Origin: Whitmania pigra
Taxonomy: Eukaryota; Annelida; Clitellata; Hirudinida; Haemopidae
Assembly (NCBI GenBank): GCA_021613335.1
Contig: JAJTWR010000067.1
Span: forward strand, 1,757,501 to 1,821,500
Direction: 5' to 3'
DNA length: 64,000 bases
Position 1 is the stretch's first letter, and each line of letters starts with the position of its first letter. A program made the translations under genes and the position numbers. Positions 1 to 10,800 of this stretch are shown here, one piece after another. The notes under the pieces are model-generated. The model was not told the origin of the DNA. It searched no databases and saw only the letters and a program-made list of their open reading frames with translations.

Positions 1-1408
1 CGAGAGTAGGCAACCGAAAAACTTGGAAGCTTTCAAACCAGTGCATCATCCAGTACCCAATGACAAACCTCTTGAAGAGAGCACTTGCAAGCCATCGCCC
101 AACTCCGAATCTCCACACAGCACACTTTCCAGTACTTTGAGGTTCAAGAGCAACAATTCACCAACTGCGCAGCAAGAGAATGTCTTGCCTGTGTCCAGTG
201 CTATGGAGAGCAAGGAAAACAAATCATCCCCAAATGTTGAACAGAGAATGCTGCCCGTGATAAACAAGCCGGATAAAAAGGAATCTAAACTCCCTCCAGT
301 CAAATATCAGGAGAGGCAAAGTGTCGATGAGGGATATACTCAAAAATTCATAAAGTCTGGCACATCATCTCCCATAAAATCTCCACAGGAAACACTGTTT
401 AAAATCTCAGAGAACAAGATGCCTGTAACGCACACTGTGGAAGTTAAGGAATCCAAATTATCTTACAAAGTCAATCAAGAAAGGCCTAAGACAGTTGAGT
501 CAGTAGAACTTAAAAATGTAGAGACAGGTAATTTCACAAAGCCTCTGTCTCCTCCAGCCAAAATCTCAAATGACCAAGATTTCCTGAAAGTTACGCCATC
601 TCCAAACAATGATTCACCTCACAAAACACAAAGTGCAGAAACTGTTGGAAAATATAAACAGTTCGAAAAGACCGAAAATATTAAGCCAATAGAAACCGAA
701 CCTGTCAAAAATGAACTGACAGTCGATGCAGAGAATGAGAAGGTCCTACAGCAAGTTCTAACCGTTGAAAACAATACAATTGCTCTCCTAAAAGAGTTCC
801 AATCCATCCTAGACGAACTGACAGCAGAATGCTTTGAGGAAATGGTAGGCCGAGTTCAAACGATGCAAATAAACAGCGAAGAAGGGCTGAAAGGATGCGC
901 TAGGCTGACTCACGAAGCTGCTGTAATGCAGCCTCATTTCTCAGAAACTTACGCTCGCTTTGCCTTTAGTCTGAGTTACCTGCGAGCCTCAGACGATCTG
1001 ACACTAGGGAATGCCCTCGTAGAAAGATGCCAAGAAAGCTGTGACATGATCATCGATTCTATAGATTTAGAACTCAACAAATGGCCATTTTCAAAAAAGA
1101 TTTCCCTTGGGAACTTTAAGTTTCTTGGCGAGTTGTTGAATGTCGGAGAAATCGGTGAAAGCTTAGTCTGCGACTACCTCAGTGAGCTCCTATCAAGAGA
1201 CCAAGACGAGGTCAGCATTGGATGTATCTGTAAGCTTCTATCTACGGTTGGAAAGACATTGGAAAGTTCAGAGTCTGTGCCGAAATTGGATGCCTATTTC
1301 TTCGTACTGGAAAGCCTGGTGGCCAGTGGTATGTCAAATGAATACAAGTTGATGGTAGAAGACTTGATCGATCTTAGGCAGGCTCATTGGAATCTTAGTT
1401 CTTCCTAG
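1..1408 (+). CDS. eIF4G-like protein, C-terminal part with MIF4G domain (5' partial)
   Basis: The reading frame is open from the left edge (codons start at base 2) to a TAG at 1406-1408, so the start lies outside the window. The first ~240 residues are Ser/Pro/Lys-rich, low-complexity and probably disordered. The last ~210 residues form an MIF4G HEAT-repeat domain of eIF4G type: the EEGLKGCARL segment, LGNFKFLGELLNVGEI, the IGCICKLLSTVGKTLE helix pair and the closing DLIDLRQAHW all have clear eIF4G counterparts. In eIF4G this domain binds eIF4A and RNA and scaffolds cap-dependent translation initiation in the cytoplasm. Oddly, the protein ends six residues after DLIDLRQAHW, so the usual downstream linker, MA3 and W2 domains are absent. 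The visible ~1.4 kb has no intron, unlike every neighbour. It could be a short eIF4G paralogue, a retroposed copy or a PAIP1-like MIF4G-only protein. I saw no YxxxxL-phi eIF4E-binding motif in the visible part. Confidence 0.8.
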   Translation, partial: ESRQPKNLEAFKPVHHPVPNDKPLEESTCKPSPNSESPHSTLSSTLRFKSNNSPTAQQENVLPVSSAMESKENKSSPNVEQRMLPVINKPDKKESKLPPVKYQERQSVDEGYTQKFIKSGTSSPIKSPQETLFKISENKMPVTHTVEVKESKLSYKVNQERPKTVESVELKNVETGNFTKPLSPPAKISNDQDFLKVTPSPNNDSPHKTQSAETVGKYKQFEKTENIKPIETEPVKNELTVDAENEKVLQQVLTVENNTIALLKEFQSILDELTAECFEEMVGRVQTMQINSEEGLKGCARLTHEAAVMQPHFSETYARFAFSLSYLRASDDLTLGNALVERCQESCDMIIDSIDLELNKWPFSKKISLGNFKFLGELLNVGEIGESLVCDYLSELLSRDQDEVSIGCICKLLSTVGKTLESSESVPKLDAYFFVLESLVASGMSNEYKLMVEDLIDLRQAHWNLSSS

Positions 1409-2271
1409 ACGAGTGAAATGGAGTTCATAATTGCTTATACCGCGGACTTATTTCTGAAGTTGTACTTTAGGTGATTTGCACTTTTTAGCACATTGCATAA
1501 TTTATTTTAATTTTAAAAACTTTGTGACAATAAATTTTATGATGAATAATTTGTCTTTAGGATGTTTTTGCTTAATATATTTGTGGAAAGCTCGTTGAAT
1601 TATAAAACGTTGATCCTGATGGGCTAGATGTTCTAGAATTTTATTAAACAAATTCTTTAAACAAATTAACTAATTAAAAATGTTCGGTATAGGGTCTAAT
1701 TGAATAACTTTTTTTAAATGTTTCCCGTTTAGCTATCGATGTCCAATCATCGCGAGCCTTTTGAGTTCTAAACATTCCTTCAATATTGGCGGCTCGGGTT
1801 GAAATGTTGTTTAGTTTTAACAACAAAAATTTAAATAATTTATTTTAAAACTGTAAATTAAAACACAAATTTTAATATATAAATTTTGTCAATAATTTCT
1901 TTGCTGCCACAAAAATTTTATACCATGAAGACATGTTTCTTCGTGGGTCGACCGGGTTTTCTGGTGTTGTATTAGCGATTGAATGCTCGTGTAGTGTTTG
2001 ATTAATCGATAAATAAAGATTGCCGTAACGCGGAGTTTAAAATAACATTTTAAATTCAGCTACTTTACGGAGTTATGGACCTCTACTAGCTTCTTCATAC
2101 GCCGGGTTTGCGTTGACGCGACGGCGACGAACTTTACACGCGAGATTTGTTAGTGTTGTATTCGTTTTATTGCGCTTTATCGCCCTAAGGATCGAAATAG
2201 CGACTCGTTGTTTTAATTTAGAAACGACGCGACTGACACTCAGGAAAAGTGAGGTCATAAAACCAGCAAGC
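1409..2271. other. Gap between the eIF4G-like and USP36/42-like genes
   Basis: AT-rich DNA holding the 3'UTR of the left gene and, from about 2000 on, the presumed promoter and 5'UTR of the ubiquitin protease. The frame upstream of the protease ATG stays open back to 2113 but contains no earlier ATG. No repeat, RNA gene or conserved coding segment was recognised. Confidence 0.5.
1529..1534 (+). promoter_or_regulatory. Candidate poly(A) signal of the eIF4G-like gene
   Basis: A canonical AATAAA lies 121 bases downstream of the stop codon in AT-rich DNA. This supports the stop at 1406-1408 as the real end of the transcript rather than a break inside a longer coding exon. Confidence 0.5.
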
Positions 2272-5200
2272 ATGAGCTTGCCTGGGGGTGACAGGTCGAC
2301 CCTAGAGTCGCCTTCCACGTTCGTTTACGACAGGCCGCAACCAGTGAGATATTCTCCTCTGCCAGAAAGAGTTTTGCATCTCGATCCAAGGAAAATAAGT
2401 GAGTTTGAAAATAGCTGTTTTAGCAGGATGCAGACTTGATAAAGTCGTCAATTTATGATTTTTATAGGCAGTAACTGTTATGCTGCTCAGGTTCTTAAAA
2501 AAAGTAAATGGCTGAAAGTTTGATTTTTAAATAATAGCTATTAAACCTATTTTGCTAAGCATTCATCTTTATTTTAGTTACTGGAAAACGCAGGCCTGAG
2601 CCTCAAGTCAAACTCTTCAACAAGCCATTGTTATTTCAATGGCCATATAGGCGCATGGCATCTGGTTTGGTGAACTTAAGGAACACTTGCTTCTTGGCCA
2701 GCGTCGTCCAATGTCTCCAGCACATCCCATCGCTGAACATGTACCTCAAGAAACAGCATGCGTGTCCCAAAGACTCGGAACGAAGTTGCATCGTGTGCAT
2801 GATGGCAGAGCTCATGGAACAATGTTTTTCCTCCATTGAGCCCGTCGAACCCAAGGAATTGGCGAACAATCTGCAAGGTTTTTATATGGTTTTGGATTTT
2901 ATTGATTCCTGATTTCTGTGATTTCGGTTTATGTTGAAATTGCACATGAATGATTATAAGCAGAGATGTGGGTTAAGATTGAATGAACTTCATTTTTGGC
3001 GATGTGAGTTTTGCTGTTTACCGGTTGATGATTCCAGCGTTCGGATCTGATCCGGCACATTTGTTTCCATGTGGACGGATTCAGAAGTATCAAAGTGCAG
3101 ACATTTTATTCTTGAGGTTTCGAACACGAAAATGAAATTTGACTTGAATTAAGTCTTCGCGACGAGAGGTGCTTGTAATTATTTATTTACTTACCTAAGG
3201 TTTTCAATAAAAAAATAGTGCTAAACTGATTAAGTAAACTAATGACATTGTGATTGTCACCTGTTTAGCAATAGCACCTCACCTGATGCGTGGCAGACAA
3301 GAGGATGCCCATGAGTTTCTCCATAGCCTCCTCAACAGAATGCAGGAGGATCTAATACACAACATCACCCCAAAGTAAGTTTTTAAAAGATGTTTGTGCT
3401 AATTGATTGACTTACATGTCTTTCTGAAGTTGGTCTTTTCATTAATTCATCCATTATTTGATTTGGTTTATGAATTATTATATTATTATTTGATTTGTTT
3501 AACCCTTTAACGAGCATACTCATCCATTTTTGCCCAGTAATGATAAGAACTATGGGAAGTAATTGTCATGCTTTATGATCGTACATGTGGTATAGTTACT
3601 TTTGTAAATAATTTATTAAGTAATTTTATTAATTTACTTTTAAAATTTATGTTTGGAAACTTCTATGCAAAGCTTTTAGTATCCACGTTCTCTATGTGGT
3701 TACAATACTTATGGTTTGTTAGATTACAAAAACGTAAAAGTTGCCTTAGCCAGAGAACCTGTAATTATAATGTCTGAAGAATGATTAGCGATATGTCTGA
3801 TACACTCCAGGACAGTTTCCCATGGAACTTTCACCTTCTGAAATGAAAGGTCCAACTAAGTGGTGTCTCATCTGCACTTTGTCTTTAGGATGTGGAAATG
3901 ATAGGATGATAGGAAAGTATAATAAAATATGGGAAGAAACTCTGTAATAGCGCACGACTTGAAAAAAGATCTTATGCATCACTCCACATTTGAAACATAC
4001 CACAACCAATAACTTTAAAACTAGGTACAGTCAGGCACTTCTTGAACATCCAATGTGCTAGAATTGTGTTAATCACCTTGTATCAAATTTGTTTTTCAAG
4101 CTATTTTCAATATTTATATTTTCTGAATCAGCAGATTAAATACCTTACAAAGAATTAGTTTCAAATTGACAAGATTTTGAAAAAGTAGAGTCTGTTAAAG
4201 GGTTAATTTACTAATTTATTAAATATATTGTGTTGTTAATATTAACTTTAGTGTTTTTATATGGCAATATTCACTTTTTTTGATCACCAAGAGCAATTAT
4301 AATTCTTTGCAGGCCTGATCAGTTCGTAGAGATGACGACCCCCGTCGGGGAGATTTTCGGGGGATTCCTGAGAAGCCAAAGTGAGAACTTTTTTGTACAG
4401 AATTTCTAGACTTGACTTATGTCAGGCTTGCTAATGTTAAGAGTGGCGCTTTGAACTCTGTACCCAGTATTATTTAGAATGCTTTGGCTTCTAGGTCAAG
4501 ATAATAATATGTTTATTTATAAAGTGTCAGGGGCTTTAAGTTTAGTCGGTCACTCACTGCATTACGAATGTAAGAAGTCCACCGAAGAAAGAAGACCCCG
4601 AGGGTCGAGCACGGGAATCCGGGTTCATAGCCCGGGCGGTTTCCCTCGGACTCGAGTTTTGCACGTCGTTAGGTGGTGACCCACATTAGCAATGAGCAGT
4701 ACAGAGTGGTAGTAAGCAGGAATCATGGCTTGCTATTGTATTATACTGCTGACAATGTTTTGTTTATTATTTTTTGCACTGTTTATGTTGTGTTTTTAGC
4801 CCTTGTTACGCATGGTGTTTGATTTTTAGCTTAAGCTAACTTTGATTTTATTGAAAGATATTTATGAAGTTGACTTAACTATGACCAATATTATTTATAA
4901 CTAAATGATCTTTGTCGATCATTGATTTCAACAGTCGTCTGCCTCGGTTGCAACAGGGCCTCAAACAGCTACGAGTCCCTGCTAAGCATCAGCCTCGAGA
5001 TCAAGTCCGCCCGAAGCCTCAAGGAAGCCCTTGACAGTTTCGTGTCGCCAGAGGACATGGGTGCAGAAGAGTGGTACAGTTGCGACACGTGGGTTTTTCG
5101 GCTGTCGTTTTTTATACCATCCGGTGCACCTGTTTTTGCAAGCCAAATGCCAGTTACATGTTTATTGGGGTCGATATTGGCACTTGTTTTCTGTTTCAGT

Positions 5201-6749
5201 ACGTGTGATCATCATTGAAACACAATGCTAGATCAAGAATAGGTTTTTTTAGGTGATGTTTAAATTTAATTCAATCTATAAAATAATATGTTAAATATGA
5301 ATTTTCTACTCGGGTAGTTTAATTTAAAGGAAATGTTTACTATACAGGTGCAAGACCAAACAGAAGGCTGTCAAGAGCTACTCCATTGATACTCCACCTC
5401 GAGTTCTCATCATCCACCTTAAAAGGTACAATCAGGAAGAGAGGTACCAATCCAAACTCTCCCATCGTGTGGACTTTGACGAGGTGCTCGACCTCGAGCC
5501 CTATATCAGCAGGGAACGAGCGAGAGAGGAAAAGGTCACGACCTATGATCTCAGTAGCGTGCTGATCCACCTTGGCAACCACATCGGAGCAGGTCACTAC
5601 TACTCGTATGTGGCCGACCCGGGCAAATTCAGCCGTTACTCCAAGAAGTCTTGGCATGTGATGAACGACGACGCCGTCACTCTGACCACTTGGGAAAGGG
5701 TCAAAGACTCTGAGGCCTACTTGCTCTTCTACGTCCGCAGCGACTGCAGGCCTAAGAATCTCATCAACGATTGTCCAAGGCCTTTCTTGGTCAGGTCCGA
5801 CTTCAACAGGCAGCAACCTCCTCAGCCAACAACATCGCAAGATCCAGCAGATCCGGATCCTTCTCCTCTACCTGCGGTTGCCTCTGAATGCCACCCCCAA
5901 TCCGACGACGCTTCTCGATCCCCTGATCCCTTGAAAACCAGCCTAAAAAACTGCAATTTGTCTCCCTCACTCTTGTCCAGGGGTGTTGGATGTAGGGGAG
6001 ATGAAGGCCAACAAAAATGTGTTCCCTTGCAAGAGATTGAAAAAAAGAACAGCTTACCAGAGAACAATTCTGGGGATGGAAATTCTGATGGTACTGCTTT
6101 GAACAAAAGAAAGCCCGGTGGCATCTACCCTATATTCGAAAGGTCTTTTAAACGCCAGAAGACCTCTGAAGAATCAATTCCCAAAATTGACCGAGATCTA
6201 CCCTCGACCGAGGTTAAATCTGGCAAGAAAACTGAGGGTCTAGGAGACACTCCAGTCAGGAAGATGGTTCATCTGGGGGTCGGACATCCTCATAAAGGTG
6301 GAGGGCATTCTGCTGTTCCCCTGAGGAGACACTATAGCGACCTGTCACATTATCGCAGGAAAGAACGGAGTCGATCTCGGAACAGATCCAGAGATCCGAG
6401 GCATCACAGATCCAACTCCAGACTGAAGAGACGAGCGTCCAGATCTCACAGCAGGACGAGGAGATCGAGAGGCAGGTATGAACGGTCGAGATCAAGGGAA
6501 AGATCCCGAGGTAGAACAGGCCGGTCCAGGAGCAGGGAGTACCGCAAATCCAGGTACGGGAACGGTTCCGCCGGGGTCTTCCAGTGGAATCGAACTTATG
6601 CAAGGAGGGAGCCCTCCGTAAGAACCAGATGTAGGCACCGTCGATCTCCCAACAACTCTCCTGAAAGTGACAAAAGGCACAGAAGCCGGGAGAAGAAGGA
6701 TCGAAGGGACGAGCCAAAGAGGCACAGGGACAGGCGCAGCCGGTCATAG
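2272..6749 (+). CDS. USP36/USP42-like ubiquitin carboxyl-terminal hydrolase
   Basis: Exons 2272-2398, 2578-2877, 3269-3374, 4313-4380, 4935-5088 and 5348-6749 join in phase to 718 residues. A peptidase C19 (USP) domain spans about residues 70-380. The Cys box GLVNLRNTCFLASVVQCL carries the nucleophile Cys80. Further landmarks are QEDAHEFL, VGEIFGGFLRSQ, zinc-knuckle pairs IVCLGC and YSCDTC, the His box GAGHYYSYV (His335) and SWHVMNDDAV with the third catalytic residue. The family removes ubiquitin from histones and from nucleolar and other proteins. Relatives USP36 and USP42 also begin the domain right after a short basic N-terminus, as here. The C-terminal third is disordered and, from about residue 585, strongly RS/SR-rich, suggesting residence in the nucleus or nuclear speckles. 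Odd: the near-invariant Gly two residues before NTC is Arg (NLRNTCF), and the usual Asn after CFL is Ala. The start is the first ATG in the open frame. USP42 versus USP36 cannot be decided. Confidence 0.93.
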
Positions 6750-7850
6750 AAATGAAGTGTCACCGACCATGTACAAACACACTTAGTTATATATATAAAC
6801 ATTATTACTCACGTGCACGACACGAACAAAGCTTTGTTTCCATGCTCAAATGTGGCAGCTAAAGTCTGGTGACGTTTATTGCTCTGCAATCTGGACCCAT
6901 TCCTTGTACATGATGTCTTTTTTAAAAACTGGACAATCTCTCGAGCGATGCTACTGTGCTGGAACACCTCGCCAGCATCAAACTGTGTGCATGTGAAACT
7001 CCTTGCAGATTGGCACTCCTCGATGCCATAGTTTTGTAAATTCTTTGTCCATCTGATACTGATGCTGGTTCTTGACTGATATTTCATGTCACGGGGAACA
7101 GGTGGGCAAAGTTTCTCCGTTTAACCACTCAGATGGCGGAAGGGCATTACAGGCCATGGATGACAACTAAATGCATAATTTGTTAAGATTGTAACTTCCC
7201 TATCGGCTGACGTCATGAACGTGGAAACACGTTACCTTTTGTTGGGTGTGATGACATTAATTAAAGGTTTGTATGCATAATAGCTATTGTAGTTGAAGTC
7301 TTTGTTTTGTATTGAACCCTCTGGGTTAATTTGGTACGACCATTGGCCCGATAATAATAAGAATTGAGGTAGAACCTTAAAGATTTGTTGAAGGGTTTTG
7401 CCTCATTGCATGGATGTGCTGCCTAGTTTGTAAATTTGGTATATGGTTCGGAGTTAGGAAGTCCTTAAAAACAATTCTAGTGATTTTGCCATGTTTATTT
7501 TTAATGCAAACAGCAGACTGATGCAACCATATTTTGTAGTGCATCCGGTATGCGCACCTATTTGAGTAGGACAAACTAAATTCATATCTAAAGTACCCGG
7601 TGGAGAAGAATCTGGTAACGCGATTGGGCGATAAAAATGTGCCAAAAACATCAAAGTGGTCAGGCTCGAGGGTGTAATGGACGAGATATAAAAAGCGATG
7701 CAGTGGCTCAGCACAAAAACAAATCCCTATCTGCTCAGCTTTGCACAAAAAACAATAACAATTCTGCTAAGAAAAAAAACATGCCACGAGACACTAATTA
7801 AATTCCTAATGTTGAACCGTCCCTGTCGTGCCAAACTGGACTTTGGAAAA
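6750..7850. other. Convergent 3' ends of the USP and Dicer genes
   Basis: AT-rich DNA between two genes transcribed towards each other. It should contain both 3'UTRs. An AATAAA on the minus strand (7494-7499) is a candidate poly(A) signal for Dicer. On the plus strand only an ATTAAA variant near 7258 was noticed for the protease. No coding segment or RNA gene was recognised. Confidence 0.5.
7494..7499 (-). promoter_or_regulatory. Candidate poly(A) signal of Dicer
   Basis: AATAAA on the minus strand (TTTATT on plus), about 350 bases past the Dicer stop codon. It was chosen only by position and consensus. Confidence 0.35.
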
Positions 7851-10800
7851 TTAAGATTCTTCGACATTCTTCAGGAGTCTAAGATGTTTCAGAGCTCTTT
7901 TGGCAGCAGCGGTCTTGGCGATCCTGTAGTTCCGCCCTGTGCCGCTGAAGGATCCCTTGCCGACGATGTTTACGGTCACCCTGAATCGGCCGTCCAATGT
8001 CCTTTCTGGCTTTCTGTGTAAAATAAAAGTTTCCATGTCGACAAGGTTGGTGTCAAAATTAAATCTTTTCTATCTAGTCTTCAAGTAAGCATAACTCACT
8101 CAAACTTAGCAGTTTCTGGCTCTGCCTCGAGAAGTTCCCTTACTGGAGACTTTGGGATCTTCTTGAGGAAGACGGCAATGTGGCGATCCATGAGCCTCCT
8201 GTATACCGTCCACACCGTGTCCAGAGACAGGCCGCTGTCCAGGTATATGGCCCCCGCGACAGATTCAAAGATGTCTCCGAGGACTTTCGGAACTTCTATG
8301 TCCTCTTCGCTATCAGCCTGGCTGTAGCTTTCATCGAACCAGGACTCTCCTTCAAGCTTTTATGATGGCATAAATATAATGTTGATTGAAATAAAATTGT
8401 GAATTAGTATATACAATGATAGAATTTGAAATAAAAAAGAATATAAAATAATTCAGTGATATTCTCTAGCCATATATTTTTTACAATTAGATATCGTTAA
8501 TTAATATAATGCTTAACTGTAATAAGCTAATCAATCAGTTATTTTTGACATCAATAACTAATACAATGCTCAATTAGATTAAATAATCGATCAGTTACTA
8601 ACGACATCATCTATGATGGCCTCTTCTCCACGTGATTCGAACCAGGAGACGAACCTCTCTATGACCACGAAGAGCTGCGGGGCGATATACTTGAGAAACT
8701 TGTGGTAGTTCCACTTGACAGCCAGGAAGGCAAAGATGTTGTTATTAACGAGGGCTGATCTCAGATCGGTCAGAATGCCTGAGAGGATTGATAATTTAAC
8801 AACAACAATAATAGCAGTAATAATAATATTAATAATAATAATAATAGCAATAATAATAATAATAATGATTAAAGTTAAAAAGTTAAAATTAGGTTATCCT
8901 AATGTTAAGATAAAAGTACAAGTAGTTAGAATGATAGATACGTACATATACTTGTGTTTTAGTAATAACAATCACCATCATCATTATCATCACCTGGAGA
9001 ATGTTCTATGGAATCCTCAAAGAGGTGTCTCGTGATGACGTAATCAAGGATCGCATCCCCGAGAAATTCCAGCCTCTGGTAGCAGTCGGTCACTTCGTTG
9101 CAGTGGTAAGACGCATGGGTGAATGCTTGGAGCAGATAAGATCTGGAAGTAGAAAGTTATTGAAGCATGACTTACAGTGAAATGACGGGTCGATTCATGA
9201 GCAGTGATGGAAGTGCAGGTCGAACATCTACCTCTTCCGAACCACAGAAACAATAAAATGCAGTGTTTAAAATGTACAACAGAGCATTAGAAAAGATACA
9301 TTGTCAAAATCATCTATACCTGTCCTTGAACTTATACTGAAGCAGCCTTTCGAACTCTTCATAACCCTGCAAATGAAGGCCAAGCTCTCTCCCTGGGTCA
9401 GTCATGTGACTGAGAAGGGGGGATGGGGGAGGCACCAGATGCTTCTCGTTGGTGGTCTGGGCATTGGATGTGCTGGAGCATCCGTCATTTCCTCTCAGGA
9501 TGTTGTTACCCCTGGCTACGGGTAATACCTGGAAGTTAGGAGTTATCAAGAGTCATGATATTATAGTAGTAATTATAATAATAATAATTATAATTATTTG
9601 ACGAACATGTGCTTCCAAATTTTTAAGCTAACAACTATAATTGCCTGTCATCCTGCACCAGTCAAGCAATCAGAACAGTGACCCTACCTTTAAGCCCAGC
9701 CAAGCCATGAGTCTGAGAGCAGTGTTCTGATCGGCACAGGCCAGATAACAGCCGATGAGAGCCTCCACACAATCCGCGATGCTCTTGTCTGGCAAGCTGT
9801 GCTCAATTTGAAGGTTGTAGGGTATAACGATGCGGGAAGACTGGCTGGACGATGAGGATTGACTGCTTTTTTCTGGACTGACTGAGCCCTCGAGATCATC
9901 GCAACCGATGTACTCCTTCAGTTCTTGCTCGAATTTGATTTGCTGGTGGTGAGCGCTGTTTTTGGAATGGGTCGGAGACCGAATATCCAAATTATCAAAA
10001 TCAGTGGAAAGGGCTTCGGAGGAATTTGATCGACTGTGCTCTCCAGTACCATTTCTCGTTGCAGTTTCTATGTTATCGAGGTTCTTGCTCGATGCATCAT
10101 CACTGCCCACTTTGTTGTGGACTCTGTCTTCTGTTGCGCTCGTCTCCGTACCGGGGTTTCTCCAGTTGAGGGAGTCGTTGGTCATGTCAGAGGTTCCTAC
10201 GATGTAACACGGTGGCAACCAGTTTTCGACAGGTTCAAATTTTGAGGCAACCATGCACTCTGGCAGACCCTTCTTCCTCCCGAGGCGATAAAGGTTGCAG
10301 TTACTCACCTGGTTGGAAATGGATTAATTGTGATCGATTAAACAGTCATAAATTGGTTAATAATTAACTGGTATTAACTAATAATTATTTATAATAATTA
10401 ACAGTTCCGATAATCGCTCGATTGCCATTCTATTCCAACCTGGATGCTTCTCAGGTAGCTGAGCTTTCCTTCGTGGATACCTGGATAGGTGCAGTACAGG
10501 TAGACTGTGATGGCAAACTTTAGGAAAGAGTCACCGATGGTCTCCAGCCTTTCCAAGTTGAAAAAGTCATTGGCATTGGACATGGTCAGTGTCTGGATGA
10601 CATCACAGGGACTAGGACCCAGAGTTTCCGAATCTGTGTCAAGGGAGGAGGAATTTGAAGAAAGATATGACGGATCTCCGGAATCCGATAGGGTGTTGGA
10701 AGATTCCTGCGCTTCCCTCCTGTCACCTTCATCGCAACCAAAGCAGTCATGGTTTGTTTGGCCGAACTCGGCACCACAGAGGTCAGAAAACGTCGGCGGT

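Noticed and set aside
4560..4720. GC-rich patch with a B-box-like sequence in a USP intron
   Set aside because: No A box, no cloverleaf and no second copy was found; it could be an old transposon fragment but the support is too thin.
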